Source: Streptomyces luteolifulvus
Lineage (GTDB): Bacteria; Actinomycetota; Actinomycetes; Streptomycetales; Streptomycetaceae
Length of the DNA stretch: 64,000 nt
Direction: 5' to 3'
NCBI RefSeq assembly: GCF_008806595.1
Contig: NZ_VZRB01000029.1
Location: forward strand, 1 to 64,000
Below the pieces are notes generated by a model, which ran no database searches, was not told where the DNA came from, and saw only the letters and a program-made list of their open reading frames with translations. Position numbers and translations under genes: made by a program. Shown piece after piece: positions 56,729-64,000 of the stretch; the stretch's first letter is position 1; the number at the start of each line of letters is the position of its first letter.

Positions 56729-57340
56729 CTATACGGGCCGGGTGAGCCGGGTCAGGTCGCGGGCCAGCGGCGCGCACTCCTTGGGCAGGTGGGCCATGGG
56801 CGACTCGCCGAGCCGCCAGGGCTCCACCCATGGGATCTCCCACAGCCGGGGCACCGCGCCGGAGACCAGCCGCACCAGGTTCTGCAGGACCTTGGGGCGT
56901 CGGCCGGGGGCATCGGCGACGACGACCAGGCCTAGCAGATCGATGCCGGTGACCATGCCGGAGGCCCACTGCTGCGCCGCGTTCTGCGCGGCCCTGATGC
57001 CGTTCGCGCTGGAGCGGGCGACGAGCACGACCGACCGGGAGCCCCCGGACACCGGCCAGGCACGGCCCGCATCCCGGCCGCCGGGCACAGCCCGCTCCAG
57101 GGTGCTGACCCCTGCGCCGCCGTGTACCCCCACCCACCACCAGGCGTGTCCGGCATCCGTCCGCGGTCGGGCGACGGGCAGCGCGCGCTCGGGCCGCGGC
57201 ACTCCGGCACCCTGGGGTGCCGCCGGGCCCGTGAGCTCCGCCGACGCCTCCTGAACCGATCGCCGGGGTTTCCCGTTGAGGCCCCCCGAAGGGCGCGGCT
57301 GCGGCAACCAGGGATTGACATTCGGCACATCCCCCGCCAC
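56729..57340 (-). CDS. DUF6668-like protein with degenerate P-loop
   Basis: A 203-residue protein. Residues 72-80 (VHGGAGVST) look like a ParA/MinD-type P-loop in which the key lysine is replaced. Later VVLVARSSANGIRAAQ, DLLGLVVVADAPGRRP and IPWVEPWRL repeat in the paralogue at 63213. It may bind nucleotide without hydrolysis or act as a scaffold. GTG 57340 follows AAGGAG. First gene of the minus-strand T4SS-like operon. Confidence 0.7.
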   Translation of the reverse strand: MAGDVPNVNPWLPQPRPSGGLNGKPRRSVQEASAELTGPAAPQGAGVPRPERALPVARPRTDAGHAWWWVGVHGGAGVSTLERAVPGGRDAGRAWPVSGGSRSVVLVARSSANGIRAAQNAAQQWASGMVTGIDLLGLVVVADAPGRRPKVLQNLVRLVSGAVPRLWEIPWVEPWRLGESPMAHLPKECAPLARDLTRLTRPV

Positions 57341-57498
57341 GGCATCTCCTTCAACTGCTGACACAACAGCCCAAACTTATACACAGGTTGTCGACAGTGT
57401 GCAAGTAATGATTTTTCAGAAACAAGGCATATATGGCGCGGTACGCCCTTTCTGGGCGTACGGGCTTCCAAAACGCAGGCTTTCTTGGGGGGTTGGAC
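57341..57498. other. AT-rich divergent regulatory region of the T4SS-like locus
   Basis: 158 bases, much richer in A and T than the surroundings. It contains TTATACACA (57378-57386), matching the TTATNCACA DnaA-box consensus, a CACA...TGTG imperfect repeat, and a perfect hairpin GTACGCCC-TTTCT-GGGCGTAC at 57441-57461 before the VirB1-like gene. It must hold both divergent promoters; no ECF-type motif was found. Confidence 0.5.
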
Positions 57499-58548
57499 AT
57501 GAGCGGCCAGGCCACACAGGCGAGATCGGCGATGCTGGTGACGGGCTGCGCCGTCCTCGGGCTGCTCGGCTCCATGGTCGGCCTGTCGGTGCTGGGGGCC
57601 GCGGAGCAGGAACAGGACGCCGCCCCCGTAGGGTTCGCCACCACGTTCGACTCCGGGCGCGTCCCGGCCGAGTTCGTGCCATGGATCGGGCGCGCCGCCC
57701 GGCAGTGCGCCGAGGTCAGCGCCCCGCTGCTGGCCGCCCAGATCGAGGCGGAGTCGGGCTGGAACCCCTCCGCGGTGAGCCCGGCCGACGCTCGGGGCCT
57801 GAGCCAGTTCGTCCCCGGCACCTGGGCGACGTGGGGCGTGGACGCGGCCGGCAAGGACGGCAGTGCCCGACCGGACGGCGTGGCCGACCCGTTCACCCCG
57901 GGCGACGCCATCATGACCCAGGCCCGCTACGACTGCTGGCTCGCGGACAAGGTCAAGAGGATGAACGTCGGCGGCGATCCCACGCGGCTGATGCTCGCCG
58001 CCTACAACGCGGGGCCCGGCGCGGTCGAGCGGTTCGGCGGCGTTCCTCCGTACCCGGAGACCCAGGCCTACGTCGCCGCGATCATCGCGTCGATGGCGAA
58101 CTACACCGACGGCGAACCGGCCGAGACCGGCGGCGCGTTCGGTGAACGGGTGGTGGCGGCCGCCAGGAAATGGCTCGGCACCCCGTACTCGTGGGGCGGC
58201 GGCGGGCCGGAGGGCCCCGGGCGCGGGTTCGCGCAGGGTGCGAACACGGTCGGGTTCGACTGCTCCAGCCTCGTCCAGTACGCGGTCTACCAGGCCAGCG
58301 GCGGCGAGATCCTCCCGCCGCGGGTCTCCCAGCTCCAGGTCACCGCGGGCAAGGCGGTGTCCCGCGACGAGATGCGGCCCGGTGACGTGATCGGGTTCAA
58401 CCTGCACGGCAGTTACGACCACATCGGCATCTACATCGGCCACGGGCAGTTCATCCACGCCCCGAAGACCGGCGACGTGGTCAAGATCAGCAACCTCGGC
58501 GAGCCCTATTACGCCGGCAGGCCCCAGAAGGTGAGGCGCTTCGGATGA
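57499..58548 (+). CDS. VirB1-like bifunctional cell-wall hydrolase (SLT + NlpC/P60)
   Basis: A 349-residue protein. A membrane or signal segment spans residues about 10-35. A soluble lytic transglycosylase domain follows (about 50-200) with the catalytic Glu in QIEAESGWNP and the LAAYNAGPGAV motif. The C-terminal NlpC/P60 domain (about 220-349) has catalytic Cys in FDCSSLV and His in YDHIGIYIG. It would cut both glycan and peptide parts of peptidoglycan to let the apparatus through. First of the plus-strand set, divergent from the T4SS-like operon. Confidence 0.9.
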   Translation: MSGQATQARSAMLVTGCAVLGLLGSMVGLSVLGAAEQEQDAAPVGFATTFDSGRVPAEFVPWIGRAARQCAEVSAPLLAAQIEAESGWNPSAVSPADARGLSQFVPGTWATWGVDAAGKDGSARPDGVADPFTPGDAIMTQARYDCWLADKVKRMNVGGDPTRLMLAAYNAGPGAVERFGGVPPYPETQAYVAAIIASMANYTDGEPAETGGAFGERVVAAARKWLGTPYSWGGGGPEGPGRGFAQGANTVGFDCSSLVQYAVYQASGGEILPPRVSQLQVTAGKAVSRDEMRPGDVIGFNLHGSYDHIGIYIGHGQFIHAPKTGDVVKISNLGEPYYAGRPQKVRRFG

Positions 58549-59210
58549 CTCTCTCCCGTACCCGAGGCACACGGGACACCACCGCGGTGGCCACGGCGAT
58601 GCTCGCGCTCGTCCTCGCCGTGGGCGGCTGCGGTTCCGGCAGCGGCGGCGGACAGCGCGCTGCTCCTACGCCGTCGGCTCCCGCCGCGACCGGCAACGGC
58701 CCGTATCCGACCCCGTCCGGCCCCGGCGAGCCCCCGCCTCTGCCGACGGGCTCCAAGGGCACCCCCCGGGGAGGCACCACCCGGCCCGGCGACGTCGACC
58801 AGGAGAACGCCGACGCGGTCGGCCGGGGCGCGCTCACGGTGATGTGGACGTTCGACACCGCCATCGACAGCGGCCCCCACGACGCCGGTGTGCGCGCAGC
58901 GGACGCGGGCTGGCTGACCCCGGCGTACGCGAAGCGGCTGCGTACACACCGGCCCCGCTCCGTCCCCGGCGCCCAGTGGCGGGAATGGGCCGGACACCAC
59001 GCCTCCACCATCGTCACGCTGGAGAAGGCCGAGGACGCCGCGATACCGCCCGACACCGGCACGGAGGCCTGGCGGCAGTGGGCGGTCAACGCCTCCCCGC
59101 ACGGCCGCGACCGGTGGACGGGCGAGTCCACCACCGTCGTCGCGTATGTGCAACTCACGCGCGCGGCAGCCGATCAGGCGTGGCGGGTCGCCGACGTCAC
59201 CGTCCGATAG
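58545..59210 (+). CDS. Lipoprotein of the T4SS-like locus
   Basis: A 221-residue lipoprotein with lipobox AVGGC (cysteine near residue 29), a Pro/Gly/Thr-rich spacer, and a C-terminal domain (about 85-221) with WTFDTAIDSG, WREWAGHHAS and WRVADVTVR resembling an NTF2-like fold. Coupled to the preceding hydrolase by ATGA. It probably sits at the membrane as part of the secretion channel. Confidence 0.75.
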   Translation: MTLSRTRGTRDTTAVATAMLALVLAVGGCGSGSGGGQRAAPTPSAPAATGNGPYPTPSGPGEPPPLPTGSKGTPRGGTTRPGDVDQENADAVGRGALTVMWTFDTAIDSGPHDAGVRAADAGWLTPAYAKRLRTHRPRSVPGAQWREWAGHHASTIVTLEKAEDAAIPPDTGTEAWRQWAVNASPHGRDRWTGESTTVVAYVQLTRAAADQAWRVADVTVR

Positions 59211-59380
59211 CCCGGTCTTCCCGTCCGACGGCCCAGGACTGCACCGCCCGACACCTCGACCTCACTGCCCGACAACGGACCCGACGGCCCGACAGCCGGA
59301 CCCCACGGCCCGGCGGCCCGGCGGCCGGACCGCACCGCCCAACAACCAGGACCGCACCGCCCGACAGCCCGGAGAAGTTC
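59211..59380 (+). repeat. Low-complexity CCGACGGCCCG-type repeats
   Basis: A run of imperfect repeats of the units CCGCCCGACA and GGCCCGG/CGGCGGCC between two genes. No frame with a start is supported. Confidence 0.5.
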
Positions 59381-60328
59381 ATGCCTACGACGCACAAGTC
59401 CACCGAAGTGCCCGCCTGGCCGGTCTACGCCCTCGCCGTGCACGACGACGGCCGGGTCGTCGCCTCCGGCCCGCTCGTCCCCGTCACCAGGCACCCCAGC
59501 CGTGCCGCTGCCATCGGCACGGTGGCCGCGGCGGCCACCAGGCTCGGCCGTCCGGTGCGGGCCAGGGCCACCGAACCGGACGGCACCGTATGGCACCTGG
59601 CCATATCGCCCGACGGCGCGGTGGGTGAGCTCCCGGCCGGCGGACAGCGTGCGAGGGCGCCGAAGAGAGGCGACGGCAGGCCTCCGGCTCACCCGGCGAG
59701 GGAGGCCACCGACCCGGCGAGAGCACATGAGGCCGAACCGGACCCGTGCACGGGGCCCGACACGTACGCCGAGTCGCTGGCCCTGGTCACGGAACACCTT
59801 CAGGCGGGCCGCATCGACCGGGCCGCGGATCTCGCCGCACGGCTCGACGAGCAGGCCGCCGACACTCTCGGTGTCTCCCACCCCGACGCCCTGGGCATCC
59901 GCGAGGTCCGGGCCCGCGTCGCCGTCCTGGCCGGGGACACCGGCGGCGGCGTACGGCTGTTCCGCGACGTCGCGGAGCGCTGGCACTACCGGGGGGACAG
60001 CGAGCGGGCCGAGGCCGCGGCGGCCCGCGCCGAGACGGTCTGGCTGCAGATCACGGACCTGGACACGGCACTGTCCACAGGGATCGCCGTGGTCCGTATG
60101 CGCAACCAGCTCCCGGGGGAGGACGGCAGCGCGCTCACCGCCGTACTGGAACACCAGGCATGGCTGGCGGCGGCCAGCGTGGCAGGCGGCGAGCCGCTGC
60201 CGCGCGCGCACCCCGCGAAACCACTGCCCCGAGCTCTTCCCACGGCGAACGAGTCCGCCAAGGCGCGGGGACGGCGCCCGATGCCGTCCTGGGAGCGCCC
60301 CGCGCAGGACATCAGGGCGGCGAGATGA
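59381..60328 (+). CDS. TPR-like protein with an N-terminal domain found at this locus
   Basis: A 315-residue cytoplasmic protein. Residues about 14-85 look like a divergent copy of the domain in the 61156, 28148 and 37193 products (DGRVV, LGRPVRA, SPDGAV in the same order). TPR-type helices follow (about 120-260; AADLAARLDEQAADTLG, HPDALGIREVRARVAV). It is a paralogue of the 61156 product. GGAGAAG lies before the ATG at 59381. Convergent with the sigma factor gene. Confidence 0.65.
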   Translation: MPTTHKSTEVPAWPVYALAVHDDGRVVASGPLVPVTRHPSRAAAIGTVAAAATRLGRPVRARATEPDGTVWHLAISPDGAVGELPAGGQRARAPKRGDGRPPAHPAREATDPARAHEAEPDPCTGPDTYAESLALVTEHLQAGRIDRAADLAARLDEQAADTLGVSHPDALGIREVRARVAVLAGDTGGGVRLFRDVAERWHYRGDSERAEAAAARAETVWLQITDLDTALSTGIAVVRMRNQLPGEDGSALTAVLEHQAWLAAASVAGGEPLPRAHPAKPLPRALPTANESAKARGRRPMPSWERPAQDIRAAR

Positions 60329-60340
60329 GTCCGCAACGCC

Positions 60341-60910
60341 TCACGCCGCGGTGTACCACCACGCGGGCTTCGCGCCGACCTCCTCGTCGGGAGTCGCGAC
60401 GACGCCCAGGGCCATGCGCAGGGCCCGTACGGCGTGGTACAGGCGCGACTTGACGGTGCCCGGCGGGATGCCGAGCACAAGGGCCGCCTCGCGCGTCGAC
60501 CTGCCCGTGTAGTAGGTCTCGTACAGCACCTCGCGGTGCTTGGGCGACAGCGCCTTGAACGCGTCCCCGAGGATCATCGAGGAAAGCAGCCGGTCGACGT
60601 CGTCGCGCTTCGCCAGCAGTTCGTCCAGCCAGGCGGTGCCGTCGACCTCCTGGGGACGGGCCATGCGCAGCCGGTAGTCGTCGACGACGAGATTGCGGGC
60701 CACCCGGAACAGCCACGGCCGCTGGGGCTCGCCGCTTTCCAGGTCCTGAGTGCGCCAGCAGCGCAGCAGCGTCTCCTGCACCACGTCCTCCGCTCTGTGC
60801 TGGTCCCCCCCCAGTAGCCGCAGCACGTACTTGTACAGATCCCCGGCTTGCTCGTCGTACAACGTGCGCATCGCTCGTTCCCGAGCGGTGACCGCTCCCG
60901 TGGAACCCAT
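60341..60910 (-). CDS. ECF-family RNA polymerase sigma factor
   Basis: A 189-residue sigma-70 family factor. Region 2 includes LYKYVLRLLGGDQHRAEDVV and PWLFRVARNLVVDDYR; region 4 contains LSPKHREVLYETYY and GTVKSRLYHAVRALR. No anti-sigma gene is adjacent. It lies inside the secretion locus and is the obvious candidate to read the repeated TGAAC-N17-CGTTG promoters, though that is inference. Its own upstream region (to 61156) has no exact copy of the motif. The start at 60910 is preferred; 60871 is possible. Confidence 0.9.
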   Translation of the reverse strand: MGSTGAVTARERAMRTLYDEQAGDLYKYVLRLLGGDQHRAEDVVQETLLRCWRTQDLESGEPQRPWLFRVARNLVVDDYRLRMARPQEVDGTAWLDELLAKRDDVDRLLSSMILGDAFKALSPKHREVLYETYYTGRSTREAALVLGIPPGTVKSRLYHAVRALRMALGVVATPDEEVGAKPAWWYTAA

Positions 60911-61155
60911 CACGGTCCAGCTCAAGGTCGCACTCCCTCGTCCTGTGACCTCGTGACGGAGGTCAGGTTTCGAGGCCTTGGTCAGCGGCCTCGATTCGCG
61001 GGGAGTCTTGCGAGGGGAGTTCCACGTCGTGTTGACGAGCGATTGACGGCGCGAGCGGCGGATGACACCGGAAGCCCGGCCGCACAGGGTGGCGGCGGGG
61101 CCGCACAAGTCGTGGCGACGCGCCGCCACTGCCCGGTTGAGCTGCGCTGTCTCTC

Positions 61156-62181
61156 TCAGGCAGCTCCGGTGACGTGGGTGGCCGACGCGGCGGTCAGGGC
61201 GTGCATACGGCGATTGACGAGGTGCGGGACTGCGGCGTCCGTCACTGTCGGCCCGCCCTTTTCCGCGCGCACGGGCCACACGGCGAGCAGTGCGGCGAGC
61301 AGTGCCCGGCCGTGGTCGACGGCGGACGGCACGTCGTCGATCAGCAGCCACGCCGCGACCGCGCGCATCAGCTCCTCACGGGCTCGGGGGTCTCCCTGCC
61401 GGTGGCGGATCCGGGCGAGTCCGAGGCAGGTGGCCGTGGCGAGGCGGTGGTTGTCGCTCCGGTGGGCGACGAATGCCTCCAGGGCGTGGGCCTCGAGCGT
61501 GTGGGGGTGTTCGGGGCCGAAGGCGCGCGCGGTGTGCTCCCGCAGCCGGAAGGCGAGTGCCGCCGCCCGTTCCAGCGCGCCGGCGTCCAGGGACTGGCGC
61601 ACCAGTCCGACGAGTTCGGCGAGATCGGCGGGGACCGCCTCCGGAACATGCGTGTCCACGGCGACGGGTCGTGTCCCGTCGGGGTGCGGGGGCTCGGCCG
61701 GAGCGGGACCGATGGGCGAAGAACGTTCGGCTCCGGTGGCGGACGGCGCTCCGGCCACGGACAGCGGCTCGCCGGCGTGTGACGGCCCGGCCGCGGACGT
61801 CGGCCGGGCGGCAGGCGGTGGCCCTGCCGGTGGCGGTCCGGCGGCGGGACGGGGCTCCGCCTCGGGCATCTCGTCGTGCTGCTCGTGGCGGAGGATCCGG
61901 CTCGAACCGTCGGGGTCGACCTCGACTCGGGTGGCGTAGCCCTCCTGTCGGTCGAGGATCGCCGCCTCCACGGGCTCGCCCAGCGCCTGGGCCTGACGGT
62001 GCATCGCATCGAGCACGGCGACGTGGACCGGTTCGCCGTCCGGTACGGGGAAGGGTGCGTCTTGGACCAGCACACTGCCGTCAGGGCGTATCAGCACCTC
62101 CACCGCCGCCGAGGAGGACGGTGGCTGCGCTGCCGTGCCGACGTGTGCGTCCTGGTCCTGTCGGGTGCGATTGCCCACCAT
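61156..62181 (-). CDS. TPR-like protein with shared N-terminal domain
   Basis: A 341-residue cytoplasmic protein. Residues about 26-98 match the cytoplasmic domain of the ChW and ricin membrane proteins: PFPVPDGEPVHVAVLDAMH and DPDGSSRILRHEQ. A Pro/Ala-rich linker and TPR-type helices follow (about 190-310; ALAFRLREHTARAFG, HPHTLEAHAL). Paralogous to the 59381 product. It starts 23 bases after the SLT gene, in one operon behind the promoter at 63156. Confidence 0.7.
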   Translation of the reverse strand: MVGNRTRQDQDAHVGTAAQPPSSSAAVEVLIRPDGSVLVQDAPFPVPDGEPVHVAVLDAMHRQAQALGEPVEAAILDRQEGYATRVEVDPDGSSRILRHEQHDEMPEAEPRPAAGPPPAGPPPAARPTSAAGPSHAGEPLSVAGAPSATGAERSSPIGPAPAEPPHPDGTRPVAVDTHVPEAVPADLAELVGLVRQSLDAGALERAAALAFRLREHTARAFGPEHPHTLEAHALEAFVAHRSDNHRLATATCLGLARIRHRQGDPRAREELMRAVAAWLLIDDVPSAVDHGRALLAALLAVWPVRAEKGGPTVTDAAVPHLVNRRMHALTAASATHVTGAA

Positions 62182-62204
62182 GTACTGTCTCCTTGCTGTG
62201 CTGG

Positions 62205-63011
62205 TCACGACGAGGGCGTGGGCCGCGGGCTGAGGGAGGGGTACGGCGACTCGTACGGCATGTCGACGGAGTTGGAGTACAGGGCGAAGCCCGACCTGAC
62301 TCCGATGATGTAGCTCTGCGCCCGGTCGTTGTCCGGTACGCCCTTCGCCTGCTTGACCGCGTCCAGGCCGCTGTCGTACGCCGCCAGGGTCAAGTTCAGG
62401 GGATCCCCCTTGACCTCGTTGTTGGCGATAAGTGTGTCGATCTCCTTGGCCAGTGAGCACATGTACTTGGACTGCGCCTTGATCGAGTCCGCGGCGTCCA
62501 GGCCAGAGGTCTTGTCATTGTCGTCCGCGTCCTCGCCGAACTCCTTGAACTTGTCCGGGGGCACCTGGGAGATGCCCTCTGCCCCGTCGGGGCCGACCAG
62601 CTTCTCGTTCCACCCCGACTCCAGCTGGATCTGCGCGGCGATGACGATGGCGCCGATCTGCGTGCACTCGTTCCCGGCTTCCTCGACGAGCGTGACGTAC
62701 TGGGATGCGATGGTGGCGGAGTTCAGCTGGCCCTTCCCGTCGCTGTTGTATGCGGCAATGACCTGGTCGTTGTCCAGCCCCCCTCCGTCGCTGTCGTCGC
62801 CGCAGGGCAACAGGTTGATCTTGCAGAGAAGCATGAGCGGCCAGAACACAAACCCAAGGGCGAGCGTGACCAACGTCCCGATGGCGAGGACGATGAGGAG
62901 GACGAAGGCGAGGCACCCCAGGATCGGCGCGCTGGCGAGGCCGGCGAAGAGCACGGTGTTCCTGGTCTTGTCCTTCTGGGCCTGCTCATCCTCACCGGCA
63001 GCTGCGCTCAC
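62205..63011 (-). CDS. Membrane-anchored lytic transglycosylase
   Basis: A 268-residue protein with two hydrophobic segments (about residues 20-62), then a transglycosylase SLT domain with catalytic Glu in QIQLESGWNE, the GAEGISQVPP motif and LTLAAYDSGLDAVKQ. It resembles the SLT part of the VirB1-like protein at 57499, again pointing to wall opening for the apparatus. GTG 63011. ECF-type promoter at 63156-63129. Confidence 0.85.
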   Translation of the reverse strand: MSAAAGEDEQAQKDKTRNTVLFAGLASAPILGCLAFVLLIVLAIGTLVTLALGFVFWPLMLLCKINLLPCGDDSDGGGLDNDQVIAAYNSDGKGQLNSATIASQYVTLVEEAGNECTQIGAIVIAAQIQLESGWNEKLVGPDGAEGISQVPPDKFKEFGEDADDNDKTSGLDAADSIKAQSKYMCSLAKEIDTLIANNEVKGDPLNLTLAAYDSGLDAVKQAKGVPDNDRAQSYIIGVRSGFALYSNSVDMPYESPYPSLSPRPTPSS

Positions 63012-63062
63012 GACCCGTCACACCCCTTGCGTTCGCCTGCACGACCTGGGTCCCTGGCGGCC

Positions 63063-63090
63063 TTGAACCAGGTCACCCGATTTCCCGTAG
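63063..63090 (+). promoter_or_regulatory. ECF-type promoter (second P-loop/pilin locus)
   Basis: TTGAAC (63063-63068), 17 bases, CGTAG (63086-63090), reading right towards the gene at 63213. Confidence 0.6.
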
Positions 63091-63128
63091 TGGCTGCCCG
63101 ACGGATCACCCGCGAGCACCGCATGCCG

Positions 63129-63156
63129 CAACGGACACGGCGGTCCATCAGTTCAA
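63129..63156 (-). promoter_or_regulatory. ECF-type promoter (SLT operon)
   Basis: Minus strand: TTGAAC (63156-63151), 17 bases, CGTTG (63133-63129), reading left. It faces the promoter at 63063, and their transcripts would overlap. Confidence 0.65.
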
Positions 63157-63212
63157 TCCGGGATCCGTCGCACTACGCGAACGAGGGGAAACGAGGGAAG
63201 GGGTGGACGCGC

Positions 63213-63833
63213 ATGAGCGTCCCTTCGGCGACGTCCGCCGGCTCGCAGATGTGGGTCCGCGGACCGACCGCACAACAGGCCGCGCCGGCACAGGCCGCGC
63301 CGGCGCGTACGGCACCGACCGGACCATCGCGCCCCGCGGCCCGGACTGCGCTGCCCAGGCCCCCCGCGTCGGCCGGACGAGCGCCGTCGGCGTCCCGGGG
63401 CCACCAGGTCGCCTGGGTCACCGCGCACGGAGGCTCCGGGGCAAGCACGCTCGCCCGGGTCCTGGGCGGCGCGGACATCGGCCGTCGGTGGCCCGACCCG
63501 GCCAGGGGTGAACCCGGCCGGGTGCTGCTGGTGGCACGCACCCACAACGCGGGCATGAGAGCGGCGTCCCAGGCACTGAACGCACTGCGCAAGGGGGAGC
63601 ACCCCGCGGGAGTGCAGCTCCTGGCCGTCGTGCTCGTCGCCGACGCGCCGGGACGGCTGCCGCGCCCGCTGGGCCGACGCGTGCGCGTGCTGCGTTCGGC
63701 GGCCGAGGTTCACCGCATTCCGTGGGTCCCGGCCTGGCGCCTCGACCAGGAGGTCGACCAACTGCCAAGGGCGGTGCGCGCGCTGGCCCGAAGCATCGCG
63801 GCCCCGGCCGGGCACGCGGGGAGGCCGAGGTGA
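63213..63833 (+). CDS. DUF6668-like protein with degenerate P-loop (second copy)
   Basis: A 206-residue paralogue of the protein at 56729. A Pro/Ala-rich N-terminal third precedes HGGSGAST at residues 72-79, a deviant P-loop without the lysine. The segments VLLVARTHNAGMRAA, LLAVVLVADAPGRLP and IPWVPAWRL align with the first copy. AAGGGG precedes the ATG at 63213. Coupled by GTGA to the next gene. Confidence 0.75.
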   Translation: MSVPSATSAGSQMWVRGPTAQQAAPAQAAPARTAPTGPSRPAARTALPRPPASAGRAPSASRGHQVAWVTAHGGSGASTLARVLGGADIGRRWPDPARGEPGRVLLVARTHNAGMRAASQALNALRKGEHPAGVQLLAVVLVADAPGRLPRPLGRRVRVLRSAAEVHRIPWVPAWRLDQEVDQLPRAVRALARSIAAPAGHAGRPR

Positions 63834-64000
63834 AGCTGTCCGCCGACTGGATCACCAAGGCGGGCATCAACCCCGACGACTTCGGCCCCAAGGGAGACTT
63901 CAACCCGCAGCCCCAGGCCGGCGAACTGCTCGGCTACCTCTCCTGGATCGTATCGGCCGCCTCCGTGGGGGGCCTGCTCGTCGTGGGCACCCAGATGGCC
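63830..64000 (+). CDS. Small membrane protein, VirB2-like (partial, runs off window)
   Basis: The first 57 residues are visible: a hydrophilic start followed by a hydrophobic segment (LLGYLSWIVSAASVGG then LLVVG). Its position after the P-loop protein repeats the order in the first locus, where a VirB2-like pilin follows the DUF6668-like gene. The GTG start overlaps the upstream stop. Confidence 0.6.
   Translation, partial: MKLSADWITKAGINPDDFGPKGDFNPQPQAGELLGYLSWIVSAASVGGLLVVGTQMA

Noticed and set aside
57378..57386. Replication origin (DnaA box)
   Set aside because: A single box-like sequence without a cluster of further boxes, dnaA/dnaN or iterons does not support an origin.
59211..59380. 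Short gene or CRISPR-like repeat
   Set aside because: Repeats are imperfect, adjacent and without spacers; no start codon or ribosome site.

Overview
The window is high-GC actinobacterial DNA, almost certainly a Streptomyces chromosome. It carries AfsR/SARP-type regulators (one with a rare TTA leucine codon), an SCO6880-family type IV secretion protein, SGAP-like and M1 secreted peptidases, GTG and TTG starts, and tightly overlapping ATGA/GTGA gene junctions. No rRNA, tRNA or CRISPR array was seen.

Left part (about 0.4-23 kb). After a few small or hypothetical genes (CcbP-like, UPF0158, an unknown gene pair) comes an IS481 remnant, then a catabolic-looking region. A minus-strand operon encodes a ThDP enzyme, an acyl-CoA ligase and an HSDL2-like dehydrogenase. 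It diverges from an IclR regulator. An aldehyde dehydrogenase with a GAF/winged-helix regulator follows, then an alpha/beta hydrolase, a phosphotriesterase-family metallohydrolase, an RsbW-like ATPase and a Rid-family protein. A near-identical palindrome around TTTCATA-N-TATGAAA lies in front of the ThDP operon, the iclR gene and the GAF regulator, so these look like one regulon. Two secreted peptidases, decayed IS1182/IS110 fragments, a helical-repeat protein and an APC permease close this part.

Middle part (about 23-51 kb). Two large AfsR-like regulators flank a type II membrane protein with ChW repeats. Further on are a thaumatin-GH128 fusion, a lipoprotein/penicillin-binding-protein pair, a ricin-lectin membrane protein, a DUF4913 protein, a CxxC-containing unknown protein, an OmpR-type two-component system, a GH114-like enzyme, an expansin-like/FnIII/carbohydrate-binding protein, a CYTH protein, a desaturase and an SGNH lipase. 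Many act at the cell surface. The ChW and ricin proteins share almost identical promoters and N-terminal halves, which form an inverted repeat of about 0.9 kb.

Right part (about 51-64 kb). A minus-strand operon encodes a type IV-secretion-like apparatus: DUF6668-like P-loop protein, VirB2-like pilin, VirB8-like, VirB6-like, SCO6880 and a VirB4-like ATPase. A plus-strand set encodes a VirB1-like hydrolase, a lipoprotein and a TPR protein. An ECF sigma factor, a second TPR protein and a second lytic transglycosylase follow, and a second P-loop/pilin pair starts at the window edge.

Unifying observation. Twelve intergenic sites between 24.5 and 63.2 kb carry the same two-part motif, (K)TGAAC-N17-CGTTG, with invariant spacing and each oriented towards a gene. 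It looks like the promoter of an ECF sigma factor. It would join the surface and secreted proteins of the middle part, two candidate soluble effectors and the second secretion locus into one regulon. I infer a previously uncharacterised envelope or contact system built round a type IV-like apparatus; its function cannot be read from sequence alone.
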